Under the pieces are notes generated by a model. The model saw only the letters and a program-made list of their open reading frames with translations. It was not told where the DNA came from and made no database searches. From JASLBX01 sp036374175 (GTDB taxonomy: Bacteria; Actinomycetota; Actinomycetes; Jiangellales; Jiangellaceae): a DNA stretch of 42,373 nucleotides. The position numbers and the translations under genes are program-made. Shown in pieces: positions 25,303 through 33,259 of the stretch (its first letter is position 1; each line of letters opens with the position of its first letter). Where the stretch lies: positions 1 through 42,373 of the forward strand of contig DASUUH010000086.1 of the NCBI GenBank assembly GCA_036374175.1. The letters are read 5' to 3'.

Positions 25303-25372
25303 CATGATCATGTGGACTCGGGTGGGTGAGACACGCCGCCGCGCGGCGCCCAGGACGGTCCACATGATCATG
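25303..25372. repeat. 15-bp inverted repeat with nested palindromes
   Basis: CATGATCATGTGGAC (25303-25317) and GTCCACATGATCATG (25358-25372) are perfect inverted arms. Each arm contains the self-complementary CATGATCATG, and the 40-nt spacer holds the palindrome CGCCGCGCGGCG (25337-25348). The element ends 20 nt from the stop of the dehydrogenase gene. It could be a terminator for that gene, but the nested symmetry looks more like a REP or miniature mobile repeat. Confidence 0.85.
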
Positions 25373-25392
25373 GAAATATGACGCGAGCCTCT

Positions 25393-26841
25393 CTATCGCC
25401 GGAAGATCTCGTAGACCGCTCCGTGCGACAGCGACACCGCGAACATGTTGCCGTTCGGGCCGGTTTCGAGGTCGGTCAGGACGCCGAACTCCCGCCCGAT
25501 AAGCAGGCTCTCGCTCTCTGTGATGTCGAACTTGTCGAGGTTGTCGGCGACCCGATCGTCCAGACGGGGATCGTCGACAGCGATCTTCTGCCTGTTACCG
25601 GTCAGGTTGAAGTGGAACAAGTGCCCACCTTCCAGGAAGTCCCGAGCACCTCCGAGGAACATGTCGCCGTCGAACTGCCGCCCGAGACCCGGCCCGTCGA
25701 CGAACCCCAACGCCGCCGGGGCAACTTCGAACTTCCAGCTGAACTCAGGATCGCTGTAGTGGGCTCCGGGCAGCATGAACAGCCGGTCCAGCGCCTGTTC
25801 CGGCGATTCCGCGATGTTCGTCGGCGGCCAGCGGTCCTGCTGCAGGCTCATCGCCCCGAACGTGGTCTCGATATCCCGGAACTGTGCGATCCGGGACACC
25901 GGCCCCGCGATCTGGATCCATCCACCGTTCATTCCCGGCTCGACCCTGTTCAGCTCGGTGAAACTGTCGTCGCCGTTCTCCTCCAGCCAGAGGTCACCGG
26001 ACTTCGGATCGAAGTCGAACCCGAAACTGTTGCGGTGCCCATACGAGAAGATCTTCTGGATGTTGGCGCCGACTTCACCGCCCACGCTCGCCCCCACGTC
26101 GAAGAACGGGTTGTCCACCGGCGCGGTACCGTCGTCGTTCAACCGCAGCATGACTCCGGTGAGATGGGCATCGTCGGGCTCCGGTCCGCCGAACTGGTCG
26201 TCTGGGCTGCCGTCGCCAAATGGTCCCAGCGGGAGGTTCTGAGTCTGCCCTCTCCGGCCGACGTCGCCGATGAAGACGTACAGCTTCTCGTCCGGGCCAA
26301 AGGCGATAACCCCACCGTCGTGGTTGCCGAACGCACGGGTCTCATGCGGAGGGTTCGGGGGTTGCAGGGCTCGCAGCCGGATTACATTCTGGTCGAACGC
26401 TAGGGACGAGCCGTCCCAGACGAACCGGTCCACCCTGTTACCCAGCAGTGGCGTGTCGTCCAGGTTTCCGCTGTCGGCACCGGTCGTGCTCTCGGTCCAG
26501 TAGAGGTAAACGCCCGGATTCGCCGGGAAGTCCGGATGTAACGCGACTCCGAGGAGCCCACGTTCGGAGGCGTTGTTCACCGCCAAGTCCAGCACCGGCC
26601 CTTGGACTGTGTCCCCTGTCACCCGCATCACCCGGCCGGTCTGCTTCTCGCCGACCAGGATGTCGTCTGAGCCCAGGAAGGCCATGCTCGTCGGAGTGAT
26701 CAGGCCGTCGACCACCGTCCGCACATCGAGCCGTGGATGGAGCATCTGCGGGCCGTCCGCCTGGGACGCAGCCGGTAGCGGTGCAATGGCCCCGAGGCTC
26801 ACCAAACCACATGTGGCCACCATCGTGATGATTCGTCGCAT
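25393..26841 (-). CDS. Exported PQQ-type sugar (aldose/sorbosone) dehydrogenase
   Basis: 482 aa with a signal peptide (MRRIITMVATCGLVSLGAIA, cleavage near ASQADG). Six-bladed beta-propeller of the glucose/sorbosone dehydrogenase family: LDVRTVVDGLITPTSMAF at the start, GLLGVALHPDFPANP (95-109), the probable catalytic His174 in GNHDGGVIAFGPD, SYGHRNSFGFDFDP and WLEENGDD. It would oxidise a sugar outside the membrane with PQQ; cofactor and substrate are inferred from family. ATG start with GGAGGCACG. It follows a related gene by 32 nt, apparently in one operon. Confidence 0.85.
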   Translation of the reverse strand: MRRIITMVATCGLVSLGAIAPLPAASQADGPQMLHPRLDVRTVVDGLITPTSMAFLGSDDILVGEKQTGRVMRVTGDTVQGPVLDLAVNNASERGLLGVALHPDFPANPGVYLYWTESTTGADSGNLDDTPLLGNRVDRFVWDGSSLAFDQNVIRLRALQPPNPPHETRAFGNHDGGVIAFGPDEKLYVFIGDVGRRGQTQNLPLGPFGDGSPDDQFGGPEPDDAHLTGVMLRLNDDGTAPVDNPFFDVGASVGGEVGANIQKIFSYGHRNSFGFDFDPKSGDLWLEENGDDSFTELNRVEPGMNGGWIQIAGPVSRIAQFRDIETTFGAMSLQQDRWPPTNIAESPEQALDRLFMLPGAHYSDPEFSWKFEVAPAALGFVDGPGLGRQFDGDMFLGGARDFLEGGHLFHFNLTGNRQKIAVDDPRLDDRVADNLDKFDITESESLLIGREFGVLTDLETGPNGNMFAVSLSHGAVYEIFRR

Positions 26842-26873
26842 CGTGCCTCCGTTTATCGTGTCGGTCGATTGCC

Positions 26874-28307
26874 TCAGTCGGACGCGTCGATGATCTTCCA
26901 GATCCGGCCTTCCAGACCGGTCGGCGTGAAGTTTCCGGTTATGGCATAGAGCTCGCCATCGGCGTCCTGACCGATGCTCTTCATGAATCCCGCACGCACC
27001 GGGTCCGAGGGATCAAACCGGAAGGCCGGGCGCAGCTTCCACAAGTGCCCACTCGGCGTCGGGTTTGCCACCAGGATCTGGCCGTCCAGCGAGCCGACGG
27101 CGAAGTCTCCCTGCACGAGCCGGCCACGCAGCCACTTGATGTCCTCACCACGGTAGATGTGGCCGCCGAGGGACGCTCGGCCGAAACCTTCGCCGGGAAC
27201 CTGTGACCGCGGATCCTGGACCGCGAAGTTCAGATACTCGATGACCGGATCGTGGATCGGCTCGCCGAGTGATCCGACGCTCGCACACGTCTCCGGTGGC
27301 GCGAACGGGGTGGACCGGTCGAAGCAGTGGGTTCCTTCCTTGAGTGCCCACCCGTAGTTCCCAGGTCCGGTCACTCGGTAGGTCGCCTCGAAGAAGGTCT
27401 CGGCGGTGGCGCTGACGTACATCGCCCCATCGCCTTCGGAGTCGAACGAGATGCGGAACGGGTTGCGAAACCCCCAGGCGAAGATTTCGTCCGGGATGCC
27501 GTCGTCCCCCACGAACGGGTTGTCCGGTGGGATTCCGTAGGGGTCGCCGCTATCGACGTCGATACGCAGGATCTTTCCGTGCAGGGAGGTGAGATCTTGC
27601 GCGAGGAGGTCTCCGAAGAGTAGGGCGGGTGGGACGTCGAACACCGAGCCCCCGCCCTCCGGGCCGTGGACGAACCCGCCGTCGCCGAGGCCGATGTAGA
27701 GCATTCCGTCCGGGCCGAAGGCGAGCCCGCCACCGTTGTGCTTCCGGCTGGGCCATTGAGTCTTGAAGATCACTCGCTCAGAGTCCAGGTTGACCCGGTT
27801 AGGGTCCGCCGATGACACGACGAACTCGGACACCCGGCGCGTATACTGCAGCGGGCAACCCTCGGGCTCCTCGGGCACGAGGCCGCCCTCGTCGACGCAG
27901 ATGTTCTCCCCCTCTCGCTGGGCGCTGTACTGCACATACAACTTCCCGTTGCTGGCGAACTCGGGATGAAACGCCACCTCGAGCAGGCCCCGCTCGTCGA
28001 ACGCACTCTGAAGAACCACTCGGTCGGTGATGTCCAGCAAGGGCGTGGAAAGCACGTCTCCCTCGGGCGTCAAGATGAGCACCAGCCCGGTCTGGTCGAC
28101 GACGAAACGACGACCGCTGCCGTCGGGTGCGAAAGTGAGGCTCAGCGGAGCAACGAGTCCGTCTGCCACGAGCTCGACGTCCAACCGGGGGCCGTCACCT
28201 CTCGACGTACCAGGATCCGCGGGCGATGCAACGGCGGCCGACTGATGACCTGCCACCATGCTGCCCAGCAGAGCGACGACGCCGAGGGGCGCGAGCATCT
28301 TTCTCAT
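26874..28307 (-). CDS. Exported PQQ-type sugar dehydrogenase, second copy
   Basis: 477 aa from the ATG at 28305-28307, which follows GAGGAGATGCC; an in-frame start 36 nt upstream is less likely. Signal peptide MRKMLAPLGVVALLGSMVAG, then LDVELVADGLVAPLSLTFAP, DERGLLEVAFHPEF, probable catalytic His190 in HNGGGLAFGPDGMLYIGLGD, and WGFRNPFRISFDSEG. Same family as its neighbour but clearly diverged, so the two are either an old duplication or complementary enzymes. Three cysteines (for example ENICVDEGG and EGCPLQ) may form disulphides. Located 43 nt after the cysteine-pair secreted protein gene. Confidence 0.87.
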   Translation of the reverse strand: MRKMLAPLGVVALLGSMVAGHQSAAVASPADPGTSRGDGPRLDVELVADGLVAPLSLTFAPDGSGRRFVVDQTGLVLILTPEGDVLSTPLLDITDRVVLQSAFDERGLLEVAFHPEFASNGKLYVQYSAQREGENICVDEGGLVPEEPEGCPLQYTRRVSEFVVSSADPNRVNLDSERVIFKTQWPSRKHNGGGLAFGPDGMLYIGLGDGGFVHGPEGGGSVFDVPPALLFGDLLAQDLTSLHGKILRIDVDSGDPYGIPPDNPFVGDDGIPDEIFAWGFRNPFRISFDSEGDGAMYVSATAETFFEATYRVTGPGNYGWALKEGTHCFDRSTPFAPPETCASVGSLGEPIHDPVIEYLNFAVQDPRSQVPGEGFGRASLGGHIYRGEDIKWLRGRLVQGDFAVGSLDGQILVANPTPSGHLWKLRPAFRFDPSDPVRAGFMKSIGQDADGELYAITGNFTPTGLEGRIWKIIDASD

Positions 28308-28350
28308 GGCATCTCCTCGCAACAGCGCGGGAGTCACGCTCAAGTGGTGG

Positions 28351-29103
28351 TTAGTTCACGAGTTGGATCGGTTCGTTGGAGAAGAAGAGGAAGCGCTCGC
28401 CTTGAAACTCGATCTCCACGGACGGGCCGACCAGCGCGTTGCCCGCCTGGAAGAGCCCTTCGGAAGCTTCCACGGCGACGGTGAACAGGTGAGGCTGGCC
28501 GTCACAGACCGGCACGAAGCCACCGACACCACGGACCTGGCCCTGAAAGATGAATACCTTAGAAGCCAGTCCTGTGGTCTGCCGCGGACAGGCTACGGTC
28601 ACATCGACATCAACCGCCTGCCCACCATCGCGCAACCGGGCCATCCGGTCGCCGAAGTCGACCAGGATAATCGGGTCGACGTCCACGTTCCGGGTGTCCT
28701 GCACCTGCTCAGTGCGGCCGCGCTTGATCGTGACTACCGCGGTGACCTCGGCCGGGCCAAGCTCGAACTCGCCACTCGCGGCGGGCACGGTGACCCGGAA
28801 GGCAAGCCCGAAGTTGCCGGTGCAGGTCAGCGGGAACGACGCCGAGCCCGACGCCTGAGGCTGGGCGACGGTGACCAGCGCCTGCTGCACGGTCCACTTC
28901 TCCGGACACCGCGCCAGAACCGACACGTTGATCGACTGCCCATCGGGGGCGAGACCAGCGCCTGCCTGCACCCGCACCTCCAGGCGATCCGGGGACGGTG
29001 GCCCGGCGTCGGCCGGCAGAGCGCCTCCCGTCGCGAGCACGAGCCCGGCGACACCGGTAATGACCAGCGCCCGTAGGTGACGCCAGTAAGGCTTGATGCC
29101 CAT
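28351..29103 (-). CDS. Secreted protein with two duplicated cysteine-pair domains
   Basis: 250 aa from the ATG at 29101-29103 (GGAG 8 nt upstream). Signal peptide (RALVITGVAGLVLATGGALP, cleavage near ADA-GPP). The mature protein contains two similar units: cysteine pairs Cys66/Cys94 and Cys172/Cys200 have identical 28-residue spacing, each starting (A/V)xARCP or VACP and followed by FxVxVxAxxGxFxxGxAxV. This points to tandem beta-sandwich domains each closed by a disulphide. Family not recognised. It is the first gene of an apparent operon with the two dehydrogenases, so a partner role at the cell surface is possible. Confidence 0.75.
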   Translation of the reverse strand: MGIKPYWRHLRALVITGVAGLVLATGGALPADAGPPSPDRLEVRVQAGAGLAPDGQSINVSVLARCPEKWTVQQALVTVAQPQASGSASFPLTCTGNFGLAFRVTVPAASGEFELGPAEVTAVVTIKRGRTEQVQDTRNVDVDPIILVDFGDRMARLRDGGQAVDVDVTVACPRQTTGLASKVFIFQGQVRGVGGFVPVCDGQPHLFTVAVEASEGLFQAGNALVGPSVEIEFQGERFLFFSNEPIQLVN

Positions 29104-29514
29104 CGAGCCCACTCCAATCAGTGCAACGAGCGACCTCTAACAAGGGCACGGCCTCGCGTCGGCCACGGTTCACCAGCCGGCACCTGGCAGTGGCGACCCG
29201 TACGCTACGGAAGTTCCTCTAGGCGAGCCAATGGCGAGGAGCCGCTGACAGCACTCTGTCTCCTCCGTGGTGTTCGTACGCGTGACGCGGTGATTTGGAG
29301 CGAGGAGCGGGCCTGCGAAGTGCCGGGTCAATTCTTCGGCGCCGTCGACGTGCAGGCTCCCGGACCGATGGCGTTGGGGTGGCCTCGTCGCCGCCGCAGG
29401 TCCTGCGGAACAGTGCTCATGCGCGGTGGCCCGGCTAAGCGGCAGTCCCCCTTCCACACCGCGGGTCGACGTCCCGAATCGACCGTGGGAGGGAGCAGTA
29501 GCCGGGCGAGCAGG
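29104..29514. other. Intergenic region without a recognised gene
   Basis: 411 nt between the methyltransferase stop and the secreted-protein start, both on the minus strand. No tRNA, strong hairpin or coding-like frame seen. It should hold the promoter of the three-gene secreted operon; no -35/-10 pair is convincing. Confidence 0.5.
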
Positions 29515-30390
29515 TCAGCGGTGGGCCGAGACCAGCCATGCCGCCGCGTCAAGCACCACGCCGTGCGAGCCGGCATACGGGGCGAACCCCTCCCGGAGCG
29601 CTGTCGCGGCTGCCCCAACCGTTTCCTGCGGGGCGCCGGCGAACAGCTGCTTGCTCTCGGGCAGGGAGAGGATGTAGTCGACGGCGGCGTCCACGTCATG
29701 TCCGAGTCGAACAGGCCGGACCGTCGACTCGAGCCGCGGATCCCGGAAGCCGCTTGCGGCTAGCAGGCGGATCAGGCGGTCTCCGTCGGCGAACGCGAAC
29801 GGGCCTGCGGCTCCGGGCGGGCCCAGTTCCGGGGTCCGGCCGATGGCCTTGATGGCCGCGCCAAAGGCCACGACTACCCATTCGCTCTTCAGCGGATCCT
29901 GCGGGCATGTGAAGTGCAGCCGCCCGCCGGGCCTGAGTGCGCGAGCCAGGTTGGCGAACGCGGCCTGCGGGTCGTCGAAGAACATGACGCCGAACCGGCT
30001 GATCACCGCATCGAAGGACTCCGGCTCGAAAGGCTGCACCTGCGCGTCCGCCTCCAGCAGCTCGACGTTGTTCAACCCTGCCGCGGTGAGCCGCGCCTGT
30101 GCGGCCCGCAGCATGGTCGCGGAGATGTCGACCCCGACAACCCGGCCCGGGGGTGCGACCCGCTCGGCCGCCTCGACGGTCGATGCGCCGTGGCCGCAGC
30201 CCACATCCAGAACCCGTTCGCCCGGCTGCAACCGGGCAGCTTCGAGCATCGCCTCCCCAAACGGGGCTATGACTGCCTCGTTCGTCTCTTCGTACTGCTG
30301 GTACTGCAGCGCGCCGTCATGCTGCCAGAATTCCCGGTGAGTTCGGTTTCGCTCGCCGACCACGGGCGAACTGTCGGTATCTTGGCCCAT
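29515..30390 (-). CDS. Class I SAM-dependent methyltransferase
   Basis: 291 aa. SAM-binding motif I is VLDVGCGHG (60-68), followed by an acidic motif II (VVGVDIS), motif for adenine binding LLEADAQVQPFEPESFDAVISRFGV split across about 115-140, and RALRPGGRLHF. The N-terminal HREFWQHDGALQYQQYEE resembles UbiE/UbiG-like small-molecule methyltransferases. Substrate unknown. ATG start with AGGGAGA upstream. The LuxR-type regulator gene lies 158 nt upstream on the same strand; such pairs are common in actinobacteria, but a direct link is inference. Confidence 0.85.
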   Translation of the reverse strand: MGQDTDSSPVVGERNRTHREFWQHDGALQYQQYEETNEAVIAPFGEAMLEAARLQPGERVLDVGCGHGASTVEAAERVAPPGRVVGVDISATMLRAAQARLTAAGLNNVELLEADAQVQPFEPESFDAVISRFGVMFFDDPQAAFANLARALRPGGRLHFTCPQDPLKSEWVVVAFGAAIKAIGRTPELGPPGAAGPFAFADGDRLIRLLAASGFRDPRLESTVRPVRLGHDVDAAVDYILSLPESKQLFAGAPQETVGAAATALREGFAPYAGSHGVVLDAAAWLVSAHR

Positions 30391-30548
30391 CGCCCTGTCT
30401 CCCTTCCCGATGTTCTTGCGGCTGCTCCCGCAGGTCCGGACGATCGAATGTGAGACCTCGACGCTAAGGACTGGGTGCGGCCGCGCGCTTCGGGGGAACT
30501 CCCCAGTTCGGCCAAGTGTGGAAATGGGGTGTTCTATGCAGGGTGGAG

Positions 30549-32180
30549 TCAGATAAGCCGGTGCTGGTACGCGGTGGCGGCCGCGCGCGAGGAGACGCCC
30601 AGCTTGGCGAAGGTGTTCGACACATGCCGGTCGACCGTCTTCTCCGCCAGGACAAGGTCCTCGGCAATCGAGCGGTTCGTCTTGCCCGTCGCCAGCAGCC
30701 GCAGCACCTGAAGCTCACGCGGCGTCAGACCGTGTGCCTCCGGGACCGCCGGCGTGCGCGCGAGGCGCTCGACCTGCGTCGCGTCCGGTGCGGCGCCTAA
30801 ACTCTTGAAGACCCTCAAGGCCGAATCCAGTTCCAGGGCCGCGGAGTCCTCGTCGCCGAGCGAACGACAGCTGAGCGCGATCAGAACCCGGACCCGGGCG
30901 GCCTCGTACGGCGCATCGAGCTCCCGCCACAGATCCCAGGCCCGGCGCAACGCCCCGAGTGCGATGCGGGCGTTGCCCTCAGTGAGCAGGACGGCACCCA
31001 CGGCTCGGCCCGCCATGGCGTGCAACGCTGGTGTGTCGTAGTCGTCGGCGAGCTCGGCGAGTTCATCTGCCGCCTCATGCGCCGTGGCGACGTCGCCCAC
31101 GGCCAGCATGATCTCGGCATGCGCCGGCAGAACCTGCGCCCGCCGGAGCCGGTCGGTGGTCTCCTCGACCACCCGCCGAATCGAGCCCTCGGCCGCCGGA
31201 GCATCGCCCTCCGCCAGCCGCAGCAGGGCAAGCCCTGGTTGGGTGTCGTGTCCCCATCGGCTTGCCCCGCGGTAGCCGTCCTCCGCCGCGGAGAAGTCCC
31301 CGAGTACCCGGTAGAGCTCGGCTTGCCTGTACAGGGCTGCGCCCGTGGCGTACTGGTCCGCTGCCCGGGCGAGCCGCTCAACAGCCTTCTTCGTCTCCTC
31401 TATCGCCTCCGGCCACGCCCCATGCAATTGCATGATCTCGGCCCGGTGAACCAGACACTGCCCCGTAAACGTCTGTATCTGCGGCTGCCTCGCCCACATT
31501 TGTTCAAGCATGGCGGTCCACTCGTGCGCTCGTCGCAGGTCCGCGATCTCGTGGCAGGCATCGATCATCGAGCAGTAAAGGTTGCCAGACACCGGTGGCC
31601 AAACCTCGTCAGCCACCACCGCCACCATGGCCTCGTCCAGCAGAGCCATGCCCTCGCGCACCCGACCCTGCCTCACCAGCGCGCGACCTTGGAAGTGCAG
31701 CGCGAGCGCCAGCAGGTCGGCATCGCCGACGCGGGCGCCGATTTCAGCCGCACGGGCGGCGGCAGCCTCGGAGCCCGAGTAGTCGCCCGAGGAGCCGGCC
31801 AGCACACTCTCCGGAAGCAGGAAGAAGCCGAACTCGGCGCAGTCCTGTTCCTGCGACCCGATCAGTCGGCGAGCCCTAGCGAGCCAGCCATCCGCTGGTG
31901 CCAGGTCCCCTTCCAGCAGCAAAGTGAACGCCACCCAGAACAGGCAACGCGCAGCCCGGTGGGGATTACCTACCTCAACGTAGGCGCGGTGCGCGCGTTG
32001 AAGCGCCCGCCTGCATTCGTCCGCGTTCCCCACCAAGTACGCCGCCGCAGCCAGCACCTCGAGATCTTCGCCCCTCAACGACGCCGACTGCTCGGCCCGA
32101 GACAGGAGCCGGAAGGCGTCGGCCCACGCCAGCCCGTGAGCGGACTCACGGCCGCTAATGAGTTCATCGTGTTCAGGCAC
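30549..32180 (-). CDS. LuxR-type transcriptional regulator with TPR-like repeats
   Basis: About 543 aa. The C-terminus is a LuxR/FixJ helix-turn-helix: LTPRELQVLRLLATGKTNRS, IAEDLVLAEKTVDRHVSNTF and AKLGVSSRAAATAYQHRL. The long N-terminal part is alpha-helical, built of TPR-like repeats (for example ADECRRALQRAHRAYVEVGN; AEDGYRGASRWG). It lacks the N-terminal ATPase domain of typical LAL regulators, so the ligand-sensing mode is unknown. The GTG at 32178-32180 (GAGGTG 9 nt upstream) is my preferred start; a GTG 12 nt upstream is also possible. Confidence 0.82.
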   Translation of the reverse strand: MPEHDELISGRESAHGLAWADAFRLLSRAEQSASLRGEDLEVLAAAAYLVGNADECRRALQRAHRAYVEVGNPHRAARCLFWVAFTLLLEGDLAPADGWLARARRLIGSQEQDCAEFGFFLLPESVLAGSSGDYSGSEAAAARAAEIGARVGDADLLALALHFQGRALVRQGRVREGMALLDEAMVAVVADEVWPPVSGNLYCSMIDACHEIADLRRAHEWTAMLEQMWARQPQIQTFTGQCLVHRAEIMQLHGAWPEAIEETKKAVERLARAADQYATGAALYRQAELYRVLGDFSAAEDGYRGASRWGHDTQPGLALLRLAEGDAPAAEGSIRRVVEETTDRLRRAQVLPAHAEIMLAVGDVATAHEAADELAELADDYDTPALHAMAGRAVGAVLLTEGNARIALGALRRAWDLWRELDAPYEAARVRVLIALSCRSLGDEDSAALELDSALRVFKSLGAAPDATQVERLARTPAVPEAHGLTPRELQVLRLLATGKTNRSIAEDLVLAEKTVDRHVSNTFAKLGVSSRAAATAYQHRLI

Positions 32181-32467
32181 AGGGCCGTTCACCTCGCAGC
32201 GGTCGCCACTTCCATTCTGCTGTGGCGCCGACGGCAGCCCGGCGCACCATCTGGTCGAACGGGGCCACACGGTGGTTCACGTCCCCCAGTTTCCACCGGT
32301 GCCACCGGCTGCCGCCAGTCAGAGGTGGGTGCACCCCAGCACGCTGGGTCTTACCGTCGCATGTGCTGGCCTCGGCGAGGCGCCGCCTCTAAGATCCGCC
32401 TCGAATGTGATCCAAGGCTCTGAGGAGCTCATCCATAGCTCCCACCGGTGACGACTGGACCCACAGC
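32181..32467. other. Region between tRNA-Tyr terminator and regulator gene
   Basis: 287 nt with no coding-like frame. It contains a short palindrome CCCAGC-AC-GCTGGG (32335-32348). If the island model is right, this is the right end of the element, just inside the attachment site; no integrase fragment could be recognised. Confidence 0.4.
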
Positions 32468-32507
32468 AAAGGGCCCCCGACGGCAAACGCCCAGTTCAGA
32501 GGCCCTT
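32468..32507 (-). terminator. Possible terminator after tRNA-Tyr
   Basis: On the minus strand AAGGGCC (from 32501-32507) and GGCCCTTT (from 32468-32475) can pair over a 25-nt loop, just after the tRNA-Tyr 3' end. The stem is short and the following T-run minimal. Confidence 0.4.
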
Positions 32508-32516
32508 CTCGAAGGG

Positions 32517-32598
32517 TGGCAGGTGTTGGATTCGAACCAACGTAGGCGTAGCCGACGGATTTACAGTCCGCTCCCTTTGGCCGCTCGGGCAACCTGCC
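32517..32598 (-). tRNA. trnY: tRNA-Tyr (GTA)
   Basis: 82-nt tRNA with long variable arm: acceptor GGCAGGT pairs with ACCTGCC, anticodon loop CTGTAAA gives GTA, T-arm GTTGG-TTCGAAT-CCAAC, discriminator A, CCA not encoded. A degenerate copy of its 3' half lies about 9.9 kb away on the same strand (22650-22704). Confidence 0.95.
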
Positions 32599-32625
32599 GG
32601 AGCACCCTGCGCGGGTGCGTTGTGA

Positions 32626-32656
32626 AGAATAGCCGACGTCGGTGGTCGGATGGAAA
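32626..32656 (-). promoter_or_regulatory. Candidate tRNA-Tyr promoter
   Basis: Minus-strand TATTCT (-10, 32626-32631) with a weak -35 TTTCCA (32651-32656) at 19 nt. The start would be about 20 nt before the tRNA 5' end. The good -10 supports it; the -35 does not. Confidence 0.35.
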
Positions 32657-32679
32657 CCAGATCCGGTAGCTTGCGGCAC

Positions 32680-33174
32680 GTGGCTAGCGAATCCTCGTTT
32701 GATGTGGTCAGCAAGGTCGACCGGCAGGAGGTCGACAACGCGCTCAACCAGGCGGCAAAGGAGATCAGCCAGCGGTTCGACTTCCGCAACACCGACGCTG
32801 CCATCCGCTGGGCGGGCGAGTTGGGGGTGGAACTCGAGGCGTCGGCGGAGGACCGCGTCCTGGCCGTGCTGGACGTCTTCAAGGACAAGCTCGTCAAGCG
32901 CGGCGTGTCGCTCAAGGCTCTCGACACAGGGGAGCCGCGGCAGTCCGGCAAGCTCTACAAGATCGGCGCCACCCTGCAGAACGGCCTGAACCAGGAACAG
33001 GCGAAGAAGATCACCAAGGCGATCCGTGACGAGGGTCCCAAAGGCGTCAAAGCGCAAGTACAAGGCGACGAGGTGCGGGTCTCAGCGAAGAAGAAGGACG
33101 ATCTGCAAGCCGTCATCGCCATGCTCAAGCAGCAGGATTTCGACTTCGCCCTGCAGTTCGTCAACTACCGCTAG
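32680..33174 (+). CDS. YajQ-family nucleotide-binding protein
   Basis: 164 aa from a GTG (32680-32682), which gives the family's typical length and start (VASESSFDVVSKVDRQEVDN). Conserved blocks KEISQRFDFRNTDA, GATLQNGLNQEQAKKITKAI, and the C-terminal KQQDFDFALQFVNYR define the two RNP-like domains. YajQ proteins bind nucleotides, in Xanthomonas cyclic di-GMP; the role here is unknown. The ribosome site is poor, and a longer frame upstream is rejected as non-conserved. It is divergent from tRNA-Tyr. Confidence 0.93.
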   Translation: MASESSFDVVSKVDRQEVDNALNQAAKEISQRFDFRNTDAAIRWAGELGVELEASAEDRVLAVLDVFKDKLVKRGVSLKALDTGEPRQSGKLYKIGATLQNGLNQEQAKKITKAIRDEGPKGVKAQVQGDEVRVSAKKKDDLQAVIAMLKQQDFDFALQFVNYR

Positions 33175-33198
33175 CGGATCCTGCTCGCACTCGGCCAC

Positions 33199-33233
33199 CT
33201 GTCCGGCCGGACAGCTCGCTGACTAGCGTCAGC
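33199..33233. terminator. Two adjacent hairpins between convergent genes
   Basis: A perfect 16-nt palindrome CTGTCCGGCCGGACAG (33199-33214) is followed by GCTGAC-TAGC-GTCAGC (33218-33233). They lie between the YajQ and HtpX stops and probably act as a bidirectional terminator, though T-runs are lacking. Confidence 0.55.
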
Positions 33234-33259
33234 GGCGCGATGTGACCAGACAAGTCGGA

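Larger units (their letters stand above)
22650..32570. mobile_element. Putative decayed integrative island at tRNA-Tyr
   Basis: The segment is bounded by the tRNA-Tyr 3' end (right) and the degenerate same-orientation copy of that 3' half (left), the geometry of a tRNA-targeted integrative element. It contains only accessory genes (MFS exporter, SHOCT-like protein, sugar dehydrogenases, methyltransferase, LuxR regulator) plus palindromic repeats, while both flanks are core genes. No integrase, excisionase or transfer gene is visible, so the element would be old and reduced. In Streptomyces coelicolor, the plasmid SLP1 uses a tRNA-Tyr gene as its chromosomal site (from memory). The boundary is inference. 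Confidence 0.45.
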
